The notes under the pieces are model-generated. The model searched no databases, was not told the origin of the DNA, and saw only the letters and a list, made by a program, of their open reading frames with translations. From the NCBI GenBank assembly GCA_045403215.1, contig JAXIOW010000099.1:1-21055 (forward strand): DNA of 21,055 nucleotides, read 5' to 3'. This document shows positions 6,317 to 13,406 of this stretch, piece after piece. The DNA is from NS-12 sp045403215. GTDB lineage: Bacteria; Nitrospirota; Nitrospiria; Nitrospirales; NS-4. Each line of letters begins with the position of its first letter. Position 1 is the first letter of the stretch. The translations under genes and the position numbers were made by a program.

Positions 6317-7344
6317 TGATCGATCTGCGCAGCGACACGGTGACGAAGCCCTCGCCCGCTATGCGCGAGGCGATGGCGCAAGCGGAGGTCGGCGACGACG
6401 TCTTTGGCGAGGACCCGACCGTCAACCGGCTCCAGGACGTGGCGGCCCGGCTGCTTGGGAAAGAAGCGGCGCTCTTCGTCCCCTCCGGCACCATGGGCAA
6501 CCAACTGTCGGTCCGCCTGCACACGAAGCCGGGCGATGAGATCGTCGTCGAGGCCGGCGCGCACGTGGTCCGCTACGAAAGCGGCGCGGCGGCGGGCCTC
6601 TCCGGCGTGCAGACCTGCTGGCTCCCCGGCACCCGCGGAATACTGGAGGTCGACCAGATCGAAGCGGCCATTCGCCCGCCCGACTATCACAACCCGCCGA
6701 CGACCCTGATCAGCCTGGAGAACACCCACAACCGCGGCGGCGGGACGATCTATCCCCTCGACACGATCAAGGCCATCCGGAAAATGGCTGAGGCGCGGGG
6801 CATCGCCATGCACTTAGACGGGGCCCGGCTGTTCAACGCAGTCGTGGCGACCGGCGTCCCGGCGGCTGAATACGCGCGGCACTTCGAAACGGTGACGTTC
6901 TGCCTGTCCAAGGGACTCGGGGCTCCGGTCGGCTCGCTGATCTGCGCCGACCGGGAGCGCGTGGTGAAGCTACGCCGTCTGCGGAAGATGTTCGGGGGCG
7001 GGATGCGGCAGGCCGGGATCCTTGCGGCGGCGGGGCTCTACGCGCTCGAGCGCAACATCGCGCGCCTGGCCGAGGACCACGCCCACGCGAAGCGACTGGC
7101 GGCGGCACTGGCGGGGCTACCCGGCGTCCGGATCAATCCGGCGCACGTCGAAACCAACATCGTTGTCTTCGACATCAGCGAGACGCGCCGCACGGCCGTC
7201 GAGGTGCTGGCGCTGCTCAAGGCCGAGGGGCTGCTGCTGGTGCCCTTCAGCCCGACCACGCTCCGCGCGGTGACACACTTGGATGTCTCACGGGATCAGA
7301 TCGAGCAGGCCTGTGCCATCCTGAAAAAAGTGTTCACGACCTGA
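6316..7344 (+). CDS. ltaE: Low-specificity L-threonine aldolase (PLP enzyme)
   Basis: The product is about 342 residues and begins MIDLRSDTVTKPSPAM, the hallmark N-terminus of the threonine aldolase family. Other features are VGDDVFGEDPTVNRL, FVPSGTMGNQ, HLDGARLFNA (the PLP-contacting Asp near residue 169) and FCLSKGLGAPVGS, where the lysine near residue 200 should form the Schiff base. The reaction is reversible cleavage of L-threonine or L-allo-threonine to glycine and acetaldehyde, in the cytoplasm. The ATG at 6316 overlaps the previous stop by one base; a GTG at 6313 is an alternative. Full length and intact. Confidence 0.95.
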   Translation: MIDLRSDTVTKPSPAMREAMAQAEVGDDVFGEDPTVNRLQDVAARLLGKEAALFVPSGTMGNQLSVRLHTKPGDEIVVEAGAHVVRYESGAAAGLSGVQTCWLPGTRGILEVDQIEAAIRPPDYHNPPTTLISLENTHNRGGGTIYPLDTIKAIRKMAEARGIAMHLDGARLFNAVVATGVPAAEYARHFETVTFCLSKGLGAPVGSLICADRERVVKLRRLRKMFGGGMRQAGILAAAGLYALERNIARLAEDHAHAKRLAAALAGLPGVRINPAHVETNIVVFDISETRRTAVEVLALLKAEGLLLVPFSPTTLRAVTHLDVSRDQIEQACAILKKVFTT

Positions 7345-7372
7345 ACGCCGCTCGCCGCCTGGCTGTGCCTGC

Positions 7373-8626
7373 CTAAGCGCGCACGTAGATGGGGTTGGAG
7401 AAGATCCAGGGACGCCAGCGGTTCACGACCCGCAGCGATACCTCGATCCGATAGACCCCCGGCCGGTCCACTGGATGGAAGAGCTCGCGTCCCTCTTGCC
7501 GGCGGATCGGGACCCCGTCACGCAAGAGCTCCACGGTGCCCGGTACCGGACATTGCGCCGCCAGGACGAGTTTGTCCTGGAGCAGAACGTCATCGCCCAT
7601 CACAGCGACGACCGGTCCTCCGTCCCCGTCCCGTGCCGCGAAACGAAAGCCGGCCGCGTCGGCCAGGAGATTGAAGGCAACAAAGCAGCGTCCCGCACGG
7701 AGGGCACCCATCAGGTTGACGGTCGTCAGCGGCGGCGCGAGGGACCTGAGATTCTCCGCCACCCCGAGCGGGGCCAGGACATGCGTGTTCACGGCCCTGA
7801 AGATCAACGGATACGGGTCAGCCTGCCAATCAAACACCTGCAGATTCTGGTGCGCATCGTTGCCCGCCAGACCGACGAACCGCCGTGTCTTCGTGAAGCG
7901 GTCCCACTCGACAAGGTTCCAATTGGACCGCTCGACGATGAGCGGCAAGAGGAGCTCCTCCTGATACTCGTCGTAGCCCAGGAGAAAGTCCAGGAGAAAG
8001 CGGGGTACGTCCACTAGACGTTCCCGGACCGTATCAGCGAGATCGCAAATTTCGAGCCCGTCGGCGGACCGGAAGTAGCTCGGGTTCATCAGGCCGCGTG
8101 GATGCGCGATGATGGCCAGCGCGCCTTGAGACCGGATCGTCTTAAAGAGCTCATCCAAGTCCCATTGCCCGTCGGGGCCCGGGACGAGCGGAACGCGAAG
8201 CCCGATGGCCAGCACGCTGGCGCACCGGCGCGTCAGCGCGCCCTGTCGCGTGCATCCCAGAGGGATCTCGACTCCGCGCACCACCAACAGCGAGCCCCGA
8301 CGGCCGTCCAGGCCATCCGTGAAGATCCGGGGCGTGTAGTGATCGGTCGTGACGAGAAAGTCGAGCTTGGCGGAGCCGGCGGCCAGGAGGATCTCCTCGA
8401 CGGTGCCGGTGCTGTCATGCGACAGCTCGGTGTGGGCATGAACGACGCCGCGGAACTCCCGGTATCCTTCGAGCGGCGGCGGCGCGATCCGCTGGCGCCG
8501 CAACGCCTGGAGCGCTTCGCGGATCGCCCCGACGGAAGGTGTCGACGAGCACCCGCCGAGGGCAGGAATGAAAGCGCCCAGCCCGGCGGCGAGCGCAGCC
8601 TGGACGAATCGACGGCGGGTCCACAC
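7373..8626 (-). CDS. PHP-domain metallohydrolase, CehA/McbA-like, Tat/lipoprotein-exported
   Basis: The 417-residue protein starts MWTRRRFVQAALAAGL, a twin-arginine-type signal ending in a lipobox-like LGGC (C26). The PHP domain follows with its metal ligands in order: VHAHTE (H63, H65), TTDH (D95, H96), GVEI (E120), IAHP (H175) and GNDAH (D257, H259). The C-terminal about 120 residues look like a beta domain. CehA/McbA relatives hydrolyse esters or phosphoesters; the substrate here cannot be inferred. The start is a GTG at 8626 with no Shine-Dalgarno. A candidate -10 (TAGCGT) lies 8 nt upstream, suggesting a leaderless message. It converges with ltaE and diverges from the gene at 8675. Confidence 0.85.
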   Translation of the reverse strand: MWTRRRFVQAALAAGLGAFIPALGGCSSTPSVGAIREALQALRRQRIAPPPLEGYREFRGVVHAHTELSHDSTGTVEEILLAAGSAKLDFLVTTDHYTPRIFTDGLDGRRGSLLVVRGVEIPLGCTRQGALTRRCASVLAIGLRVPLVPGPDGQWDLDELFKTIRSQGALAIIAHPRGLMNPSYFRSADGLEICDLADTVRERLVDVPRFLLDFLLGYDEYQEELLLPLIVERSNWNLVEWDRFTKTRRFVGLAGNDAHQNLQVFDWQADPYPLIFRAVNTHVLAPLGVAENLRSLAPPLTTVNLMGALRAGRCFVAFNLLADAAGFRFAARDGDGGPVVAVMGDDVLLQDKLVLAAQCPVPGTVELLRDGVPIRRQEGRELFHPVDRPGVYRIEVSLRVVNRWRPWIFSNPIYVRA

Positions 8627-8634
8627 GGGACACG

Positions 8635-8664
8635 ACGCTACCAGATCAGGGGCTCTGGTACAAT
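8635..8664. promoter_or_regulatory. Compact divergent promoter region
   Basis: On the plus strand TGGTACAAT (8656-8664) is an extended -10 whose start point would fall about 4 nt before the ATG at 8675. On the minus strand TAGCGT (8635-8640), preceded by TGG and 17 bp from TTGTAC, would start transcription almost at the GTG at 8626. The two overlap within 48 bp of intergenic DNA. Confidence 0.4.
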
Positions 8665-8674
8665 ACCCGTCGCC

Positions 8675-9025
8675 ATGTCAACGACGCCTTCTCTGTCTCC
8701 CAGCGAGCTCCGCAGCCGGCTGGAGGCGGATTTTCGGCAACGCGTGACGCTGCTCTACCGTTCCTTGCAGATCACGCCGCCCTACCACAGCGTGGAGAAG
8801 GCCGTCCTGGCCCTGCGCGACACGCTCACGGCCCTGCCGGAGCCTGCCCTGCGCGTGACCGCCAGCGACCTGGCTTCCCGGAACGCCCTCTTCGCGCAGA
8901 TCTTCGTTGACTCCGGCCTGGCGAAAAAGAACCGGGGCATCATCAGCAAGCTGTTGGCCGACCGCCCCGAGCTCCTCGCCCCCGAGTGCCAACCCTTCGC
9001 GGACGCGTTCAAAGGGCCGTCTTGA
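8675..9025 (+). CDS. Small hypothetical protein
   Basis: The 116-residue protein begins MSTTPSLSPSELRSRLEADF and is predicted mainly helical, with charged ends and no signal peptide or membrane segment. I do not recognise it. Support comes from the protein-like composition and the extended -10 (TGGTACAAT) ending 10 nt before the ATG. The last about 17 bp overlap the end of the convergent membrane-protein gene. There is no Shine-Dalgarno, so leaderless translation is possible. An open frame continues upstream, but it is antisense to the PHP gene and is a shadow. Confidence 0.65.
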   Translation: MSTTPSLSPSELRSRLEADFRQRVTLLYRSLQITPPYHSVEKAVLALRDTLTALPEPALRVTASDLASRNALFAQIFVDSGLAKKNRGIISKLLADRPELLAPECQPFADAFKGPS

Positions 9026-9611
9026 ATTCGTCGTACAGCGCCATCAGCCGCTTGTCCTCCAGCCGATAGGCGGCGACCACAACCACAAGGCCAAACAGGC
9101 ACACCAGCAGTCCCAGCCCGCTCAAGGCGACGCCCAGAATGGCGCTGCCGGCCGAAGACAGCCCGCCGGCGAGGCCATACGCCACGAGATAGACCAGCGT
9201 CCCGCCCGAGACCGTGAGGAACCAGGCCCCGGTCAACAGGGCCGATGACCACGGAATCCGTTTGGTCAGCGTCACCGGCGCGCGTTCGTCCAAGGCCGCG
9301 TAATGCACGAACCCGTTCAGCGGCCAGGCCGTACGGACGGCGATCCCGAACCGCTTGCGGTCGGGCAGGAGCTGGACGGCGCGGTGCTCCGGGAAGAGCC
9401 GCGCCCACCCGCGCGGCAAGTGCAGCAGGCCCTCGGCATCGAAGCGGTCGCGTCGCACCACCAGCGGCTCCTCATGCCGTCCGACCACCGCCCCATAGCG
9501 GACGGAGGCGGGCGTCTTGCGGTTGAACGCCAGCCAGTCCGCCACGATCAAGCCAAGGATCAACACCGCGCCGAGGAGAAAGGCAGCATGCATGGATCGA
9601 GAGGGTAGCAT
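9009..9611 (-). CDS. Membrane protein of unknown function, three predicted helices
   Basis: The 200-residue protein has a hydrophobic N-terminal segment (residues about 8-29), a soluble middle region (30-120) rich in Arg with VRYGAVVGRHEEPLVV, and two further helices near 126-148 and 153-181. The middle domain is probably extracytoplasmic. The family is not recognised. The ATG at 9611 follows AAGAGGG at good spacing; a second ATG at 9593 has no ribosome-binding site. The Shine-Dalgarno and start codon are part of a 7-bp hairpin (9600-9619). It is divergent from the metallo-hydrolase at 9657. Confidence 0.72.
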   Translation of the reverse strand: MLPSRSMHAAFLLGAVLILGLIVADWLAFNRKTPASVRYGAVVGRHEEPLVVRRDRFDAEGLLHLPRGWARLFPEHRAVQLLPDRKRFGIAVRTAWPLNGFVHYAALDERAPVTLTKRIPWSSALLTGAWFLTVSGGTLVYLVAYGLAGGLSSAGSAILGVALSGLGLLVCLFGLVVVVAAYRLEDKRLMALYDEFKTAL

Positions 9612-9619
9612 AACCCTCT
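9600..9619 (-). promoter_or_regulatory. Hairpin enclosing the start codon of the membrane protein gene
   Basis: On the minus strand AGAGGGT-TATGCT-ACCCTCT forms a perfect 7-bp stem. The Shine-Dalgarno (AAGAGGG) is in the left arm and the ATG at 9611 is in the loop. It could limit ribosome access; no experiment supports this. Confidence 0.4.
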
Positions 9620-9656
9620 TGCATCGGTCATCGGATGAGTATAGAAATGAGGCTCA

Positions 9657-10604
9657 ATGATCGAGCACGATAGCGGGCTGCGCGTGCAGGGAATGGCCCT
9701 CTGGCTGGACGCCACCCGGTCCCGCGATCGGTGCTTCGTCTCGCACGCCCACAGCGACCACGCCATCCGCCATCGCCGGATCATCGCCTCGCCGCAGACC
9801 GCCCGGCTCTACGAACACCGTCTGGGCCGCACGTTCGCGGAGACGTACGCATTCCACGCCCCGTTCGAAGTGGACGGCGCGACCTGCCGCCTCCTGCCGG
9901 CCGGGCACATCCTGGGGTCCTCGCAGATCCTCATCGAGCACAAGGGCCGGCGGATCGTCTACACGGGCGATTGCCGGATGCGGGAGGGCCTCACGGCAGA
10001 GCCGATCGCCGTGGAGCCCTGCGACGTCCTTGTGATGGAGTGTACGTTTGGAAGACCGCATTACGCGTTCCCGGAGCCGGCCGAGGTGGCGCGGCGGCTC
10101 TGCCGCTTCATCGAGGGGGCCTGGGACGAGGGGCGGACCCCCGTGCTGCTGGCCTACGCGCTAGGCAAGGGGCAGGAGGCCATGAAGCTTCTGGGCGACC
10201 GCGGGTACAACTGCGCGGTGGCCGAGCCGACCTTCCGCATCGCGCGCATCTACGAAGAATACGGCGTGCGGTTCGGCCGCTACGAGCTCCTGGACCCGAC
10301 GCTCGGGGCGGAGGGTGTGCGCGGCCAGGTGGTCATCCTGCCGCCGCACCTGCGACACTCGCAGATCCTCGAAGACATCGGCCCCTGCCGCACGGCCATC
10401 CTGACCGGCTGGGCGATGGACCGCAACTGCCGCTTCCGCTACCGGGTGGACGAAGCCATTCCGCTCTCGGACCACGCCGACTTTCAGGAGCTCCTCGCGC
10501 TCGTCCGCCAAGCCGCTCCGAAGAAGGTCTACACCGTGCACGGATTCCCGGAATTCGCCAAGCATCTTCGCCTGCTGGGATACGACGCCGACCATCTCGG
10601 CTGA
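9657..10604 (+). CDS. Metallo-beta-lactamase/beta-CASP-like nuclease, ligase-associated-exonuclease type
   Basis: The 315-residue protein carries SHAHSDHA (H30, H32, D34, H35), PAGHILGSSQ (H84), YTGD (D105), ECTFG and LSDHADF (H273), and ends VYTVHGFPEF (H295). This motif set belongs to RNase J/CPSF-73-like and DNA-ligase-associated exonuclease proteins, which cut nucleic acids with two zinc ions. The length (about 315) fits the shorter ligase-associated exonuclease group better than RNase J. No ATP-dependent ligase or Lhr-type helicase is beside it here, so the role is inferred from motifs only. The ATG at 9657 has ATGAGG just upstream. Confidence 0.85.
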   Translation: MIEHDSGLRVQGMALWLDATRSRDRCFVSHAHSDHAIRHRRIIASPQTARLYEHRLGRTFAETYAFHAPFEVDGATCRLLPAGHILGSSQILIEHKGRRIVYTGDCRMREGLTAEPIAVEPCDVLVMECTFGRPHYAFPEPAEVARRLCRFIEGAWDEGRTPVLLAYALGKGQEAMKLLGDRGYNCAVAEPTFRIARIYEEYGVRFGRYELLDPTLGAEGVRGQVVILPPHLRHSQILEDIGPCRTAILTGWAMDRNCRFRYRVDEAIPLSDHADFQELLALVRQAAPKKVYTVHGFPEFAKHLRLLGYDADHLG

Positions 10605-10645
10605 GGCCCCTAATGAAATCAAAGCATTAGTCCCCGTCCGACACC

Positions 10646-10674
10646 TTGACAAGTTTTCCCAGTTTGGCTACAGT
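10646..10674 (+). promoter_or_regulatory. Strong sigma-70-type promoter
   Basis: TTGACA (10646-10651), an exact 17-bp spacer and TACAGT (10669-10674) lie in the 190-bp gap before the methyltransferase. The predicted transcript starts near 10681, leaving a leader of about 114 nt. Apart from this promoter and short inverted repeats (CTAATG/CATTAG at 10612-10632, and GGGCC/GGCCC near 10680-10697), I see nothing else in the gap. Confidence 0.65.
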
Positions 10675-10794
10675 GGGGGCCGTTTGGGCCCTTTGAAGCG
10701 TCCGTTCGAGCCGCGAGTCCCTGCACACGGAAGCGTCGGCCTGTAACACGAGCGATCGGACCAAGAAGTTCGCTGGTTTGAGCTTCGAGGTGTT

Positions 10795-11439
10795 ATGGAC
10801 ACGGCGCGAGTCGAACGGGTTTACACTAGCTACGCGAGAGTCTACGACCACATCTTCGGCAAGATCTTCCACGACGGGCGCGAGCATGCGGTCCGTCTCC
10901 TGAACCTCTCCTCGGGCGAGCGCGTGCTCGAAGTGGGCGTGGGGACCGGCTTGTCCTTGCCGTTCTATCCACGATCCTGCGAGGTGGTCGGGATCGACCT
11001 CTCGGCTGGCATGCTGGCCAAGTGCCGCGAACGCGTCAAGGAACTGGGGCTCGAGCATGTGACCCTCAAGCGCATGGATGCCTCAGCCATGGAATTCCCG
11101 GACGACAGTTTCGACGCCGTGATGGCCGCCTACGTGGTCACGGCGGTGCCTGACTATCGGAAGGTGATGCGGGAGATGGTGCGGGTCTGCAAGCCCGGCG
11201 GGCGCATCATCCTCTTGAATCACTTCAGCAACGGCAACCCGATCATCCACACGCTCGAAAAGGTGCTCTCGCCTTTCTGCAAGCGCCTCGGGTGGCGCAC
11301 CGACCTCTCCCTCGCGACGGTCCTGGACGGCACTCACCTCATCGTGCTCCACAAGCAGAAAGTGAATCCGCTCCGCCTCTGGCACCTCGTCAAGTGCGCG
11401 AACGAGAAGGTGCCGGACGGCTACGGCCACTCGGCCTAA
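10795..11439 (+). CDS. pmtA: Class I SAM-dependent methyltransferase, PmtA-like (phosphatidylethanolamine N-methyltransferase family)
   Basis: The 214-residue protein has the SAM-binding motif VLEVGVGTG (residues 44-52), GIDLS (D68), and FPDDSFDAVMAAYVV then VCKPGGRIILLNHF, with YTSYARVYDHIFGKIF at the N-terminus. This pattern closely follows the Rhodobacter-type PmtA family, which methylates phosphatidylethanolamine at the inner membrane face towards phosphatidylcholine. Related enzymes can methylate other lipids or quinone-like substrates, so the exact acceptor is uncertain. GAGGTG precedes the ATG. It has its own consensus promoter and converges with the ATP synthase operon, 39 bp away. 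Confidence 0.85.
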   Translation: MDTARVERVYTSYARVYDHIFGKIFHDGREHAVRLLNLSSGERVLEVGVGTGLSLPFYPRSCEVVGIDLSAGMLAKCRERVKELGLEHVTLKRMDASAMEFPDDSFDAVMAAYVVTAVPDYRKVMREMVRVCKPGGRIILLNHFSNGNPIIHTLEKVLSPFCKRLGWRTDLSLATVLDGTHLIVLHKQKVNPLRLWHLVKCANEKVPDGYGHSA

Positions 11440-11478
11440 TCTGCCTCAAAGCTTGATCGTGCGGTGATCGGAGGGGCT

Positions 11479-11895
11479 TTAGTGCGCGCGGAGTTTTGCG
11501 CGCTCGGCGACCTTCTTGCGCAGGCGGGCCTTCTCCAGGCTGGTGAGCGCGGCTTCCATCTCGTCGCGCGAGCCGCCCGCGGCCACCTTGGCCTCGGCTT
11601 CCAGCACCTTGGCTTGGGCGCGCTCACTATCGATGTCCTCGGCCTTCTCGGCGACTTCCGCCAGCACGGTGACGCGTGTCGGCGTCACGTCCACGAACCC
11701 CCACATGATCGAGAAGTAGTGGGTCTCCTCCCCGATCCGGTACTGCAGCTCGCCGACGCGCAGGGCGGAGAGAAACTGGCAGTGGCCCGGCAGGACGCCG
11801 AAGTCCCCGTCGGCGCCCGGGCAGATGACTTCGTCCACCTCCTTGCTGAGGAGGAGCTTGTCGGGCGTGACGATTTCGATGAGAATTTTGCTCAT
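11479..11895 (-). CDS. atpC: F1 ATP synthase epsilon subunit
   Basis: The 138-residue protein begins with the beta-sandwich domain (EIVTPDKLLLSKEVDEVICPGADGDFGVLPGH) and ends with the helical hairpin (residues about 88-135). Epsilon sits at the foot of the central stalk and regulates ATP hydrolysis. Its ATG overlaps the atpD stop by 4 bp (ATGA). It is the last gene of the operon and converges with pmtA. No clear intrinsic terminator with a T-run is visible after its stop. Confidence 0.96.
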   Translation of the reverse strand: MSKILIEIVTPDKLLLSKEVDEVICPGADGDFGVLPGHCQFLSALRVGELQYRIGEETHYFSIMWGFVDVTPTRVTVLAEVAEKAEDIDSERAQAKVLEAEAKVAAGGSRDEMEAALTSLEKARLRKKVAERAKLRAH

Positions 11896-13313
11896 GCCCC
11901 CTTCTTCAGGCGCTCGGCCTTCTCGAGCACCTCTTCGATCCCGCCGACCATGTAGAACGCCTGCTCCGGCAAGTCGTCATGCTTGCCCTCAATGACTTCC
12001 TTGAAACTGCGGACCGTGTCGGACTGCTTCACGTACTTCCCCTTGGTGCCGGTGAAGGCCTCGGCCACGTTGAACGGTTGCGAGAGGAACTTCTGGATCT
12101 TGCGCGCGCGGGCCACCGTCAGCTTGTCGTCCTCCGACAGCTCGTCCATGCCCAGGATCGCGATGATGTCCTGAAGGTCCTTGTACCGCTGGAGGATGGC
12201 CTGGACGCCGCGGGCCACAGCGTAGTGCTCCTCACCCACGATCTGCGGGTCGAGGATGCGCGAGGTGGAGTCCAACGGGTCCACCGCGGGATAGATGCCC
12301 AGCTCGGCCAGTTGCCGCGACAGCACGGTCGTCGCGTCCAGGTGCGCGAAGGCCGTGGCCGGCGCCGGGTCGGTGAGGTCGTCGGCCGGCACGTAGATGG
12401 CCTGCACCGAGGTGATCGAGCCCTTCTTGGTGGAGGTGATGCGCTCCTGGAGCTCGCCCATCTCCGTGCCGAGGGTCGGCTGGTAGCCCACGGCCGACGG
12501 CATGCGGCCCAGCAAGGCCGACACCTCGGAGCCGGCCTGGGTGAAGCGGAAGATGTTGTCGATGAAGAGGAGCACGTCCTGCCCTTCCTCGTCGCGGAAG
12601 TACTCGGCCACGGTCAGGCCCGACAGGCCGACGCGCAGGCGCGCGCCGGGCGGCTCGTTCATCTGCCCGTACACGAGGGAGGTCTTGTTGATGACGCCGG
12701 ACTCGCTCATCTCGAGGTACAGGTCGTTCCCCTCGCGGGTCCGCTCGCCCACGCCGGCGAAGACCGAGTACCCGCCGTGGTGGGTCGCGATGTTGTGGAT
12801 CAACTCCATGATGATGACGGTCTTGCCCACGCCAGCGCCTCCGAAGAGGCCCACCTTGCCGCCTTTGGAGTACGGCTCGAGCAGGTCCACGACTTTGATG
12901 CCGGTTTCCAGCACCTCGGTCTTGGTCTCCTGCTCCTGTAGAGCCGGCGCGGGGCGATGAATGGGCAGCCTCTTCTTGGCCTTGATCGGCCCTTTGCCGT
13001 CGATCGGCTCGCCCAGCACGTTGAGCAGACGGCCGAGCGTCTCGCGGCCGACCGGCATCGAGATGGGCGCACCGGTGTCGACGACCTCCATCCCGCGGAC
13101 CAGCCCGTCGGTGCTGGACATGGCAACGGCCCGCACACGGTTCTCGCCCAGGTGCTGGGCCACCTCCAGCGTGAGGCGGATCTCCGGACGGCCGGTCTTC
13201 TGATCCTCCGGCGCCTCGACCCGGATCGCGTTGTAGATCTCCGGCAGCTCCCCCTTGGGAAATTCCACATCCACAACCGGTCCGATCACCTGGACGACTC
13301 TTCCCTTAGCCAC
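11892..13313 (-). CDS. atpD: F1 ATP synthase beta subunit
   Basis: The 473-residue protein has the catalytic P-loop GGAGVGKT (158-165), the catalytic GERTREGND (Glu190, Arg191), the LLFIDNIFRFTQAGSEVS stretch and the C-terminal DELSEDDK element. This is the catalytic subunit of the F1 hexamer. The start is a GTG at 13313 with a strong upstream AAGGAGAGG. It is the only gene in the cluster separated by a sizeable gap (93 bp), which holds an AT-rich heptamer repeat. Full length. Confidence 0.98.
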   Translation of the reverse strand: MAKGRVVQVIGPVVDVEFPKGELPEIYNAIRVEAPEDQKTGRPEIRLTLEVAQHLGENRVRAVAMSSTDGLVRGMEVVDTGAPISMPVGRETLGRLLNVLGEPIDGKGPIKAKKRLPIHRPAPALQEQETKTEVLETGIKVVDLLEPYSKGGKVGLFGGAGVGKTVIIMELIHNIATHHGGYSVFAGVGERTREGNDLYLEMSESGVINKTSLVYGQMNEPPGARLRVGLSGLTVAEYFRDEEGQDVLLFIDNIFRFTQAGSEVSALLGRMPSAVGYQPTLGTEMGELQERITSTKKGSITSVQAIYVPADDLTDPAPATAFAHLDATTVLSRQLAELGIYPAVDPLDSTSRILDPQIVGEEHYAVARGVQAILQRYKDLQDIIAILGMDELSEDDKLTVARARKIQKFLSQPFNVAEAFTGTKGKYVKQSDTVRSFKEVIEGKHDDLPEQAFYMVGGIEEVLEKAERLKKGA

Positions 13314-13332
13314 GTTTCCTCTCCTTCGTGAA

Positions 13333-13401
13333 TCGTTATTCGTTATACGTTAATCGGTGAACCGCCTCTCGCGTTTAACGCTTAACGATTAACGATTAAC
13401 G
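13333..13401. repeat. AT-rich heptamer repeats forming an inverted pair
   Basis: Between atpG and atpD, variants of TCGTTAT/CGTTAAT repeat in the left arm (13333-13356). Variants of TTAACGA/TTAACGC repeat in the right arm (13372-13401). The arms are imperfect reverse complements with a GC-rich middle (GAACCGCCTCTCG). The composition is strikingly AT-rich relative to its surroundings. Confidence 0.7.
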
Positions 13402-13406
13402 TTGCC

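Noticed and set aside
10612..10632. Intrinsic terminator after the beta-CASP gene
   Set aside because: CTAATG/CATTAG is only a 6-bp AT-rich stem with a 9-nt loop and no T-run on either side.
10696..10760. A tRNA-like GTTCGAGCC sequence in the leader before the methyltransferase
   Set aside because: No acceptor stem, anticodon arm or proper T-stem pairing can be drawn around it.
11979..12941. A 320-residue open frame on the plus strand
   Set aside because: It is the exact antisense of atpD; composition is Val/Leu/His/Arg-rich and shadow-like.
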